Shown here: in pieces, positions 54,202 through 62,395 of the stretch
Position numbering within the stretch: position 1 is the stretch's first letter
How the letters are laid out: each line of letters starts with the position of its first letter
Source of the DNA: Gemmatimonas phototrophica
GTDB taxonomy: Bacteria > Gemmatimonadota > Gemmatimonadetes > Gemmatimonadales > Gemmatimonadaceae
DNA: 64,000 nt
Assembly (NCBI GenBank): GCA_945869195.1
Contig: CAMBNV010000007.1
Coordinates: 105,821 to 169,820 of the forward strand
Direction of reading: 5' to 3'
Notes under the pieces: generated by a model
Seen by the model: the letters and a program-made list of their open reading frames with translations, nothing else
Told to the model about the DNA's origin: nothing
Database searches by the model: none
Position numbers and translations under genes: made by a program

Positions 54202-57120
54202 ATGCGAGTCATTCGCCAGATTGCCCTGCTCCTCACGCTCGTCGTTCCTGCACTCGCCCGGGCGCAGGTGCCCGCGCCCGCTGCCGAAAAGAAGATTCTC
54301 GGCGTCGACGACTATACGCGGTGGCGCAGCCTTGATGCGGCACTGATCTCGTCAGACGGCCGGTGGGTCGCCTACGGCGTTCGGTTTGCGAACACACTCG
54401 CACCCGACGCAAAGCCGGTCCTTCGATTGCGCAATACCGCGACCGATGTCGAGGTCGAGATTGTCGACGCGTCGCAGGCGAGCTTCTCGTCCGACGCGAA
54501 GTGGATCACCTACCTCGTTGAGACGCCGGCACGCCGACCGGCGGCACGCGCCGATTCCGCCGCCGCTCCGGCTACCGCCGCGCGTGGTACTGCCGGACAG
54601 ATCACGCGCCGCTGGGAGCTTCGCGAGTTGGCGACGGGACGAGTGCAGCTCTGGCAGGAGATGCAGAGCGCAGTGTTTTCGCCGGACGGCAGGTATCTCG
54701 TCCTGCGCCGCCGCGCGGCGGGCACGGCGGGCACGGCGGGTGCTGCGACCGGAGCCGGTGGCGGTGGTGGTGGTGGAGCCGGGGCATCGGCGGTTGCGGG
54801 CGGTGCCGGTGCGACCGCACCGCGCGGGCTCGACGCCGTCGTGCACAACCTGACAACCGGCCGTTCGCTGTTTCTTGGCAGTGTCGCTGAGATCGCGTTC
54901 AATGCAGCCGGAGATCGACTGGCGTACCTCGTCGACGCGACGGTCCGCGACGTCAACGGCCTGTACGTTATGACACTCGCCAGCGGTCGCATCGAGGCGC
55001 TCGATGTCGATACGCTGCGCTACAGCCGTCTGACCTGGAACGATCGTGGTACCGGGCTCGCCACGCTCAAAGGGCGCGAAGTCGACAAAAAGCGCGAGCG
55101 CTCCAACCACCTTGTCGTCGTCGCCGACATCGCGGCCGGCAGCGCACCGGTTGTCCTCAATCCTGCCACCGCCACCGGATTTCCCGCTGGCTTCGTGCTC
55201 ACCGAGCGCGCCGCGTTGCTCTGGAGCGATGACGCGACACGCGTCTTTGTCGCGATGATGCCCCAGACGGCTGCCGCCGACACCGGGCGCCGGCGGAGTA
55301 CCGACTCACTCGCCGACGTCGACGTCTGGCGCTCGCAGGACGACCGCGTCCAGTCAGAGCAGATGATCCAGGTCGAGGCAGACCGCAACCGCACCTATCG
55401 TCAGGCGTTCGTCGTGGCCGAGTCGCGATTCGTCGTCCTCTCGGATTCCTCGATGCGCGAGCTCGAGCTTCCGCTGGCCGGCGAGTGGGCCGTCGGGCGT
55501 GACGAGCGGGCGTACGTCTCGGACTACCGTCGTCCTGCGGCGGACTTCTACCGGGTGAATACCCGCACCGGGGCGCGGACGCTGCTGCTCACCGGTCAGC
55601 TCACGGGCCAGCATGTGGGCGGTATCTCGAGCGCGGGCCGCTACTTCCTGTACTGGAAGGACGCGCGCTGGAACGCGTACGATCTGGTCGCGGGAACGAC
55701 CCGTACGATCGGCGCTGGAGCGCCAAGTCTCGTCGACCGTGAATACGACTACCCTGGCCCGCGCCCTCCGTACGGCATTGCCGGGTACGCGGCCGACGGC
55801 AGCGGGGTGCTTGCCACTTCGCGCTTCGATCTCTGGTTCCTTCCGTTCACGGAAAACGGTGTCGCGCGCGATCTCACCAATGGCGTTGGGTCGCGCGACA
55901 AGATCGTACTCCGTCCAATCCGTATTGCGCCGATCGACTCGACGGTGCTCCGCGCCGCGCGCGTCTCGCGCGAGTTCGACCTCGCGAAACCAATCACCTT
56001 CTCCGCGTACGGCGAGTACACGAAGAAGGCTGGCTTTTATCGTCTGGCCGATGGCCAGCTGCGCCCGCTCCTATTCGAGGACGCGGCGTTCACGACGCCG
56101 AGCAGGGCGAGGGACGTTGACCTGGTGCTCTTCACCCGCCAGACCTTCTCGGTCTTTCCGGATCTCCAACTCGCCAATGGGGCATTCGCCGAGGCACGCA
56201 AGCTCAGTGACCTCAATCCGCAGCAGGCGGAGTATCGCTGGGGGCATCGCGTGCTATTTGACTACACCACGCGCCGCGGCGTCAAGCTGCAGGGGATCCT
56301 CGCGCTACCCGACGACTACCTGGCGGGCGAGAAGCTCCCGATGCTCGTCACCTTCTACGAGAAGAACTCGCAGACGATGCATCGGTATCCGATGCCATCG
56401 TTCCTGACCGGGATGGGGGGGATGCCGGTCGAGGCTGTGAGCCGCGGCTATGCGACAATGCTCCCCGACGTGTTCTTTCACACCGGCTTGTCGCACACCG
56501 ATATGCTCGACGCGGTCGAGGCGGCGACGCGCAAGGTCATCGCGATGGGGTACGTGGACCCTGCTCGGATTGGCGTGCACGGACACAGCTACGGTGGCGA
56601 GGGCGCGGCCTTTATTGGCACGCGATCGTCGCTCTTTGCGGCTGTTGGTATGGGCGCAGGCGTCACCGATCTCACGTCAGATTTTTCGCAGAGCTGGGGC
56701 TGGAGCTACCAGGTGAGCGGTGGCAGCGGGCAAAACGGTAACGACTACTACCTATTCGGTCAGGGACGCTGGGGCTTTTCGCCCTGGGAGCAGCCGGAGC
56801 GGTACCGCTTCGAGTCCGCACTCACGCATGCCCCCGAGGCGAAGGCGCCCTTCCTGATCATGCACGGCACGGCCGACCCGACCGTCTCCTTCAGCGAGGG
56901 GATGAACTTCTACAACGCGTTGCGCTACAACGGGAAGTCGGCGGTGATGCTCGCCTATCCAGGCGAAGGGCATGGCCTGCGCGGGCTCGCCAACCGCAAG
57001 GATCTCACCATCCGCTACTTCCAGTACTTCGACCACTACCTCCGCGGGACGGCGGCGCCGGCCTGGATGACGACCGGCGTCCCGTTTATCGCGAAGGAAC
57101 TACTCCGGGAGCCGAAGTAG
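54202..57120 (+). CDS. Exported S9 family peptidase (prolyl-oligopeptidase type)
   Basis: This 972-residue serine peptidase would cleave oligopeptides in the periplasm. A signal peptide (about 1-24, IALLLTLVVPALARAQ) is followed by a beta-propeller-like region (about 40-690) and the alpha/beta-hydrolase domain (about 700-960). The triad is Ser796 in GHSYGGEG, Asp892 in HGTADPTVSF and His924 in PGEGHGLRG. A low-complexity Gly/Ala insertion sits near residues 172-215, probably a flexible loop. The start at 54202 is chosen because the signal peptide begins there; the frame is open to 54133. The leader is a long pyrimidine-rich tract without Shine-Dalgarno sequence. It fits with the amino-acid catabolic genes here. 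Confidence 0.92.
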   Translation: MRVIRQIALLLTLVVPALARAQVPAPAAEKKILGVDDYTRWRSLDAALISSDGRWVAYGVRFANTLAPDAKPVLRLRNTATDVEVEIVDASQASFSSDAKWITYLVETPARRPAARADSAAAPATAARGTAGQITRRWELRELATGRVQLWQEMQSAVFSPDGRYLVLRRRAAGTAGTAGAATGAGGGGGGGAGASAVAGGAGATAPRGLDAVVHNLTTGRSLFLGSVAEIAFNAAGDRLAYLVDATVRDVNGLYVMTLASGRIEALDVDTLRYSRLTWNDRGTGLATLKGREVDKKRERSNHLVVVADIAAGSAPVVLNPATATGFPAGFVLTERAALLWSDDATRVFVAMMPQTAAADTGRRRSTDSLADVDVWRSQDDRVQSEQMIQVEADRNRTYRQAFVVAESRFVVLSDSSMRELELPLAGEWAVGRDERAYVSDYRRPAADFYRVNTRTGARTLLLTGQLTGQHVGGISSAGRYFLYWKDARWNAYDLVAGTTRTIGAGAPSLVDREYDYPGPRPPYGIAGYAADGSGVLATSRFDLWFLPFTENGVARDLTNGVGSRDKIVLRPIRIAPIDSTVLRAARVSREFDLAKPITFSAYGEYTKKAGFYRLADGQLRPLLFEDAAFTTPSRARDVDLVLFTRQTFSVFPDLQLANGAFAEARKLSDLNPQQAEYRWGHRVLFDYTTRRGVKLQGILALPDDYLAGEKLPMLVTFYEKNSQTMHRYPMPSFLTGMGGMPVEAVSRGYATMLPDVFFHTGLSHTDMLDAVEAATRKVIAMGYVDPARIGVHGHSYGGEGAAFIGTRSSLFAAVGMGAGVTDLTSDFSQSWGWSYQVSGGSGQNGNDYYLFGQGRWGFSPWEQPERYRFESALTHAPEAKAPFLIMHGTADPTVSFSEGMNFYNALRYNGKSAVMLAYPGEGHGLRGLANRKDLTIRYFQYFDHYLRGTAAPAWMTTGVPFIAKELLREPK

Positions 57121-57163
57121 GGCAGGGCGCGCTGCCTGGTGAGACCGATGCGCGCGGGGGACG

Positions 57164-57904
57164 CTACCAGCCGAACCCGATCGCGAGCTGGAGGCGCGCG
57201 TCGGAGTCGCCGGGACGTCGACGCGAGAGGGGATCGTCGACGGTCACGATGCGTACCATGCCTCCCACCTCGATGAACACACGCTGTCCCATCATCAGGC
57301 GCGCCCCGATCTCCGCCCCTGGTTCCAAGCCGTGCAGTCGCTCCACCCAGGAGGGGCCGGGGCTCGGGGGACTCCATGGCAGGCCGCTTCCTCCCAACGA
57401 GTCCGCGGGGAGAGGGTAGGGCGCATGCAGCCACTGCGGCCACGAGATGCGTCGCTCCTCGTAGCTCAGGAACTCGCCGATGTACACGGCGAATTGCTGG
57501 CGCTCGCCGTCGCGTGAGAGGCCGGTCGGATACCAGCGCGTGTGCAGGGAGAGGCTGGAGGCGCGGTAGGTCGGCTCGCTGGTGGGGTAGGGGTAGCAGG
57601 GGCCCCCATATGCGCACGGCGCGAGCGAGAGGTCCGTCTCGCGCGCGGACAACGTCGCGTAAGAGACTTCCGGCGCGGCTTGATCGACCACGGCGGTGCT
57701 CGAGGCGGAGAGCCCTACCGTCAAGCGGCCGATGACAAGCGGCTCCACACTCAGGCGCCACCGTGCGTCGAGTGCGGCGTTGAGGTCGAACGAGAGCGTC
57801 TGTCGCAGCGGTAGCGGCTCGCGACGCATCGCGGACGGGGCGCCCTGCGCGGCGAGCGCCGTGGTGGGGATGAGCGTCAGTACGACAAAACGGAACCACG
57901 ACAT
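57164..57904 (-). CDS. Hypothetical outer-membrane beta-barrel-like protein
   Basis: This 246-residue protein is not recognised. A signal peptide (about 1-20, FVVLTLIPTTALAAQ) precedes alternating polar/hydrophobic strands such as LRQTLSFDLNAALDARWRL, RLTVGLSASS and QQFAVYIGEFLSYEERR. The last residues, RLQLAIGFGW, end in an aromatic, typical of outer-membrane barrels. Two Cys (LAPCAYGGPCYP) may pair in a loop. The start at 57904 is chosen for the signal peptide. It lies downstream of an amidohydrolase gene and a small ORF on the same strand. Confidence 0.7.
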   Translation of the reverse strand: MSWFRFVVLTLIPTTALAAQGAPSAMRREPLPLRQTLSFDLNAALDARWRLSVEPLVIGRLTVGLSASSTAVVDQAAPEVSYATLSARETDLSLAPCAYGGPCYPYPTSEPTYRASSLSLHTRWYPTGLSRDGERQQFAVYIGEFLSYEERRISWPQWLHAPYPLPADSLGGSGLPWSPPSPGPSWVERLHGLEPGAEIGARLMMGQRVFIEVGGMVRIVTVDDPLSRRRPGDSDARLQLAIGFGW

Positions 57905-57962
57905 CAGCTCCCTCGATGCGAAATGGATATTTGTGCGTACCCCGCTGTCCGGTGCGCCCGTC

Positions 57963-58220
57963 TCAACCAATCCAGGCGTTCACCGTCGCCTGCCAAGCCA
58001 GCTGCACCACGCCGAGGCCAATCAGGAGCACAAGCCCCCGCATAGCCCGCCCGCCTGTCGCGACCGCTGACGTACCCTGCATGAAGAACGAGGTGCGCTG
58101 GATGAGTAGTGCCACCGCGGGCTGCGTTGTCCACGATCGAAATCTCCAGGTGATTGACCGGTCGAGCAGACGAGCGTCGAGGAGTGCTCGCCCGGCGCCG
58201 TGGCGCCATCGCGCGAGCAC
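57963..58220 (-). CDS. Possible small membrane protein (85 residues)
   Basis: The GTG start shares a base with the stop of the upstream amidohydrolase gene (TAGTG), a coupling geometry used in operons. The C-terminal 27 residues (MRGLVLLIGLGVVQLAWQATVNAWIG) look like one transmembrane helix; the N-terminal half is Arg-rich and unrecognised. Without homology evidence I consider it a candidate only. If it is not real, this 315-base gap holds nothing else I can name. Confidence 0.35.
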   Translation of the reverse strand: MLARWRHGAGRALLDARLLDRSITWRFRSWTTQPAVALLIQRTSFFMQGTSAVATGGRAMRGLVLLIGLGVVQLAWQATVNAWIG

Positions 58221-59437
58221 TAGCGCGGGAACCCCGCTGGTGAGAGCCGACCGGTAATGCGGAGCGCGTTGCCGAAGTAGACCTGCTTCAGCACCGCGTC
58301 CGGCAGGTCGATTCCGTAGAGCTTCCAGGTTGCGTGGTAGTTGCGGTAGTAGTCGAAGTAGTCGTCGCGGGTTTCGAAGACGCGCCAGTAGTACGGGTAC
58401 TCCGAGGGCTGGTACGAGTCTTTGCCGAACAGGATGCGGTCCTGGTATTTCACGAAAAAGTCATGTGCCGCGCGCGGCTGGCGACCGATATCGTAGAGCA
58501 CGGCCCCGACCTCGGTGAGAATATTGGGCAGCTCGTCCATCATTGTGGCGAGGCGCGGCAGGTCGTTCGCGTGCCATCCCATGTGCGCGATCACGAATGT
58601 GGTCCCCGGATTGCGGCGGATCATGTTGTCACGCTCGGTCATGAGCTGCTCAAAGCTCGGGTTGCTCTCGGCGGCATATCGGCGCCCAGGAAAGAGCGCG
58701 AGCTCGAGCCAACGCTCGTTCTTGTGGTCGATCGGCTGCCAGAACTCTTGGGGGTCGGCGGTATGGATGAAGACCGGGAGTCTGAGGCGGGCGGCCGCCT
58801 GCCAGACGGGATCGAGCGCGGTGTCGTCGATCTGCAGGCGCGAGCCATCGGCCTTCTTGGTGGTGAGTCCAAGTCCCTTGCCGATCTCGCCGATGCCGAC
58901 GGCCCCGGCGGCGACGTCGGCCTCGAGCTGTGCGACGGCACGTGCGGACCAGCCGGGACCGACGTTAGAGAAGCTGACGCCGGTCAGGAACCGGAGGCGA
59001 TCACGCATGCGCGGCGAGGCTGCGACGAGGGCGGCCTGTTCCAGCAGCGCGGGCCCACTGGTGTTGTTCGCCGCCACGACCAGGCGGACTCCGATCGCGT
59101 CGAGTTCGTCGGCAAACTGCACGAGCGCCGCAGCGGAGCCGAGCTGGGCGTCGCCCGGGTGACCGTGATAGTCGATTACGGGAAACTTGGCCCGTGGCGT
59201 CTTGTGAGGGACGGTCACTAGCGTGGATCGCGGACGGTAGTCGAGGATGGTGGGCGGCGTGAGTGTCGGCGCCTGGCAGTTGCCGGGTCGGACTTCGGTC
59301 ATGCCGACTGGGCAGTCCTCGCCGGGTTGGATCCGCGTCCCTCCCGCGCCCATGCCCGGTTGGGCCTCACAGAGGGCGGCGGTGACGCACGCGAGGGCGA
59401 GGGTGGCGACGAAGGTGCGGGTCGACGTGGCGGTCAT
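58220..59437 (-). CDS. Exported amidohydrolase (Amidohydro-rel / PF04909 type)
   Basis: This 405-residue TIM-barrel metal hydrolase has a signal peptide (about 1-25, ending LCEAQ) and a Cys-containing N-terminal stretch. Metal-site blocks are VIDYHGHPGD, VFIHTADPQEFW, FVIAHMGWHANDLPRLA and ILFGKDSYQPSEY, which match the amidohydrolase-2 family. Two Cys (GEDCPVGM and PGNCQAP) may form a disulphide, fitting export. The substrate is unknown. It is followed by a small ORF overlapping at TAGTG and lies 88 bases after the aminotransferase gene. Confidence 0.88.
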   Translation of the reverse strand: MTATSTRTFVATLALACVTAALCEAQPGMGAGGTRIQPGEDCPVGMTEVRPGNCQAPTLTPPTILDYRPRSTLVTVPHKTPRAKFPVIDYHGHPGDAQLGSAAALVQFADELDAIGVRLVVAANNTSGPALLEQAALVAASPRMRDRLRFLTGVSFSNVGPGWSARAVAQLEADVAAGAVGIGEIGKGLGLTTKKADGSRLQIDDTALDPVWQAAARLRLPVFIHTADPQEFWQPIDHKNERWLELALFPGRRYAAESNPSFEQLMTERDNMIRRNPGTTFVIAHMGWHANDLPRLATMMDELPNILTEVGAVLYDIGRQPRAAHDFFVKYQDRILFGKDSYQPSEYPYYWRVFETRDDYFDYYRNYHATWKLYGIDLPDAVLKQVYFGNALRITGRLSPAGFPR

Positions 59438-59525
59438 GTGCTGGAGTGTCGGAGAAGACTATGCGGCGATCGACGGTGCGACCTGCTCAGGTGCACGGGA
59501 ATCTACCCCGGAGCCCCTGCGCCGC

Positions 59526-60638
59526 TCAGTTCCCTCGGAGGGCCCGTTCGACCGCCACCAGGCAGGGCGCGAGCGTCGCGACGCTGTGCTCCCCCATATG
59601 TCCAATCCGAATTGTGCTCTCCCTGAGCGCCCCGTAGCCGGTCCCGATCACGAAGCCCAGTTCGGCGACCCGCGTGACAATCGCCAGCGCGGCGAGCCCA
59701 TCGGGCAGGGTGATCGTGCTCACCGTCGGCGAGCGCTCGCCGGCGCGAGGGAGATAGCCGATACCCACGCCGCTGGTGCGGACGCGCTCAACCCAGGCCT
59801 CGGTGTAGGCAAGCATCGCGGCGTGCCGCGCCCAACGTACCGTCAACCCCTCTGCGCCGACCGTGGCGAGCTGTGTGTCGGCGGCGAAGAGCAGGGAGAG
59901 TGCCGGCGTCGTCGGTGCCTGCGAGCGGTGCGCGAACTCCTCGTACTCGATCACATCGAGGTAGCGGCCACGCGACGTCGAGACATTGGCCTGCAGCACG
60001 TACGCCTCGCTCGCGACCGCGAAGGCAAGGCCCGGTGGCATGGCGAGCGCCTTCTGCGATCCCGTGAACACAAAGTCGAGCCCCCACGCATCGGTCTCCA
60101 CCGACGTGCCGCCCACACCCGTCACGCTGTCGACTAGACACATCGCCCCATGATGGTGCGCGAGTTCGGTGATCGCGCGAATGTCGCTGAGCGCCCCAGT
60201 GCTCGTCTCCGAGTGGACGACGGTCACCGCCGCAAACGTCTTGCCATGCATGCCACCGTTGACCAGTGCCTCCTGCACCTGCTCGAGGTGCGGCGTGTCG
60301 CCGAGCGGTACCGACAACACGCGCGTCGCCCGGTCGCACGACTGCGCGACGCGCGCAAACCGCTCCGAGAACGCACCGTTCACCAGCGAGAGGATGGGGC
60401 CTTCGGGCGCGCCGCGGATCGCCATCTCCATCGCGCCGCTCGCCGAACAGGTCATCAGATACACGGGACGCTGCGTGCCGAACACGCGCTGGAGGCCTGC
60501 GACGATCCGCGCATGCATCGCCTCGTACGCTATCCCGCGATGCGGGATCATCGGGTGCACCATCGCCTCGAGCACCGCGGCGCGCACTTCAGTGGGGCCA
60601 GGGAGGAAGAAGGTGCCGAACTCGGGCTGCATCGTCAT
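59526..60638 (-). CDS. Class V aminotransferase, alanine/serine-glyoxylate type
   Basis: This 370-residue PLP enzyme would transfer the amino group from alanine or serine to glyoxylate, giving glycine. Features are FFLPGPTEVRAAVLEAM, MIPHRGIAYEAM, TCSASGAMEMAIRG, VHSETSTGAL, CLVDSVTGVGGTSVETD and the PLP lysine Lys196 in TGSQKALAMPPGLAF. The start at 60638 gives the family's short N-terminus. The gene lies 31 bases after a GlcD-like oxidase gene on the same strand, which would make the glyoxylate it uses. The alternative, a ureidoglycine-glyoxylate aminotransferase, cannot be excluded. Cytosolic; no signal peptide. Confidence 0.88.
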   Translation of the reverse strand: MTMQPEFGTFFLPGPTEVRAAVLEAMVHPMIPHRGIAYEAMHARIVAGLQRVFGTQRPVYLMTCSASGAMEMAIRGAPEGPILSLVNGAFSERFARVAQSCDRATRVLSVPLGDTPHLEQVQEALVNGGMHGKTFAAVTVVHSETSTGALSDIRAITELAHHHGAMCLVDSVTGVGGTSVETDAWGLDFVFTGSQKALAMPPGLAFAVASEAYVLQANVSTSRGRYLDVIEYEEFAHRSQAPTTPALSLLFAADTQLATVGAEGLTVRWARHAAMLAYTEAWVERVRTSGVGIGYLPRAGERSPTVSTITLPDGLAALAIVTRVAELGFVIGTGYGALRESTIRIGHMGEHSVATLAPCLVAVERALRGN

Positions 60639-60669
60639 GGTCTTGGGAGCAGAAGGGCGTGTCAGTGAT

Positions 60670-62079
60670 TCAGGCAAGGATATTCCCCGGCGCCATCCGC
60701 CCGTCGGGGTCAAACTCCTGCTTGGCCGCGCGCATGAGCGCCAGCTGCGACCGATTCGCCTGCAGCCCCAGCCAGCGCGCTTTGAGCTTGCCGATGCCGT
60801 GCTCCGCCGCGACGGTGCCTCCCATCGCGATGACCGCCCGGAGCGTACGCTCCACCACACTCTCAAGCGCCTGCACCTGCGCCGGATCCTGCGCGACCCA
60901 GTTCTGGTGCGGATGTCCATTGCCGAGATGTCCGTAGGTGAGCGCGGGCGCAAACCCCGCCTCGAGCGCGAAGCCGTCGGCGAGGAGGATCGCCTCCTCC
61001 ACGCGCTCGATCGGGACCGCCCAGTCGGTGGAGATTCGGCGGCCGCCCTGGGCGAGATACGGTGCGGTGCGCTCGTGCATTGCGGTCGGCACCGCATGAC
61101 GCAGTCGGCGCGCGTCGCGAATCGCCGACTCGCCCTCGAACACGCGGACGTCCGCGTCGTTCGCTCCGTGCCGCTCCGCGAGCGCGAGCCAGGCGTCGAT
61201 TGCGAGTGCACCGTCGGTGCAGTCCTCGGCATAGATCATCACCTGGCCGTCCGCGCCCCAGGCCACTGGTGTCCCGCCATCGGCCCCGACTCCGGCTCCG
61301 GGATGGGCTCCGTCACGGACTCCGCCGCGGGCAATTCGAAACGCCTCGGCGTCGAAGTACTCGAGACAGCGTGGCACGACGAGGCGCGACGCACGCGCAT
61401 CACGCACAAAGGCAACCGCGTCGGTGAGCGACTCGAATGGGATCCCGAGGCCGGTCTCCCGCGCGGGGCGGGGCAGGAGCGCGAGTTCGGCCGCGATGAT
61501 CACGCCGAGTGTCCCCTCGCTGCCCACGAACCAGTCGACGAGGTCATGCGTGGGTGCGTAGCCGACGGTGTTCTTCTCCACACGCGGCCGACGCAGTTCA
61601 CGCGTGGTGCCGTCGGCGAGCACGACCGTGAGTGCGCGCACATGCGCCCGGGTCGCGCCATAGCGCAGGGAGCGCGGTCCCGACGCGTTGCACGCGATCG
61701 CCCCGCCCACCGTGCACGTCGCGTCGCTGGTGGGGTCGGGCGCGAAGAAGAGCCCCTCGCGAGCGAGCTGCCCGTTGAGCGCACCCAATAGTAGTCCAGG
61801 CTCTACACGCACCGTGCGCTGCTCGACATCGACATCCAGCACTCGGTCCATCGCGCGGAGTGACAGCAGGAGCCCGCGCGAGGCGAGCGCCGCGCCGGTG
61901 GTGCTCGTCTGCGCCCCAGCAGGCGTGATCGCCGTGCCAGTCGCCGCCGTCTCACGCACCAGGTCTACGACTTCGTCGGCGCTGCCGGGGCGGGCGAGTG
62001 CCTCTGGGATGTACTTGAGGCCCGAGGCATCGCGGGCGTACCCCTCGAGCACCGCAGGGTCGCGGACAACGGTCGTCAC
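60670..62079 (-). CDS. FAD-linked oxidase, glycolate/D-lactate dehydrogenase type (GlcD-like)
   Basis: This 469-residue flavoprotein of the FAD-binding-4 family oxidises 2-hydroxy acids such as glycolate or D-lactate. The FAD domain shows PAGAQTSTTGAALA, VRVEPGLLLGALN, DPTSDATCTVGGAIACNASG, SLRYGATRAHV and the GSEGTLGVI block. The C-terminal oxidase domain has GFAPALTYGHLGNGHPHQNW and TVAAEHGIGKLKARWLG with metal-binding His. The length matches GlcD (about 460-500). No separate GlcE/GlcF or cysteine-rich iron-sulphur partner is nearby, so electron transfer is unclear. With the glyoxylate-type aminotransferase just downstream, glycolate is the favoured substrate. Start is GTG 62079. Confidence 0.88.
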   Translation of the reverse strand: MTTVVRDPAVLEGYARDASGLKYIPEALARPGSADEVVDLVRETAATGTAITPAGAQTSTTGAALASRGLLLSLRAMDRVLDVDVEQRTVRVEPGLLLGALNGQLAREGLFFAPDPTSDATCTVGGAIACNASGPRSLRYGATRAHVRALTVVLADGTTRELRRPRVEKNTVGYAPTHDLVDWFVGSEGTLGVIIAAELALLPRPARETGLGIPFESLTDAVAFVRDARASRLVVPRCLEYFDAEAFRIARGGVRDGAHPGAGVGADGGTPVAWGADGQVMIYAEDCTDGALAIDAWLALAERHGANDADVRVFEGESAIRDARRLRHAVPTAMHERTAPYLAQGGRRISTDWAVPIERVEEAILLADGFALEAGFAPALTYGHLGNGHPHQNWVAQDPAQVQALESVVERTLRAVIAMGGTVAAEHGIGKLKARWLGLQANRSQLALMRAAKQEFDPDGRMAPGNILA

Positions 62080-62395
62080 GCGTCGCGGGGCTGGAGGATC
62101 GTGGAGGCGCTGACGTCGGAATCGATTTTGTCGGTGACGAGCAGTGGGGGCGACACGCGCGGGCGGGGCGAGAGGAGCCGAGCAGGTGCCCCTAACATAT
62201 CACGGTGGCGACCCTGCTGTCTTGGCATGCGTCGCACGGGTCACTAGCGCGGGTACGCCTCGTCAGAGGCGTTGCGCCCACGGCGCGCAGGTGACAAGCT
62301 CCGGCACCTGTCTACCTTTCGATTAAGGTGTCCCCCGTGTCCCTACGCATTGCTTCGGTACGCCTCGCCGAGTGGCGCACTGTCGAGGAGCCCTC
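62080..62395. other. Divergent intergenic region between glcD-like and sarcosine oxidase genes
   Basis: These 316 bases hold no convincing protein gene. I see a small hairpin ACGCCTC/GAGGCGT (62255-62261 with 62266-62272), an imperfect palindrome CAGGTG...CACCTG (62288-62293 with 62305-62310), and a second ACCTT...AAGGT (62314-62318 with 62325-62329). A possible 20-codon leader peptide (62337-62399) overlaps the sarcosine oxidase start. No known riboswitch fold is recognisable. Confidence 0.5.
62291..62318 (+). promoter_or_regulatory. Possible promoter of the sarcosine oxidase gene
   Basis: GTGACA (62291-62296) and TACCTT (62313-62318) are separated by 16 bases. The -35 matches five of six consensus bases, the -10 is weak. 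Two small palindromes overlap it. Confidence 0.3.

Noticed and set aside
54713..54835. Gly/Ala-coding low-complexity stretch as a separate repeat element
   Set aside because: It lies inside the S9 peptidase frame as a continuous insertion and has no unit repeated elsewhere in the window.
60169..61791. A 540-codon plus-strand frame opposite the aminotransferase and GlcD-like genes
   Set aside because: It crosses two well-supported genes and has shadow-like composition without any domain.
62080..62395. Riboswitch in the leader of the sarcosine oxidase gene
   Set aside because: Only short separate palindromes are visible and no conserved aptamer core known to me could be fitted.
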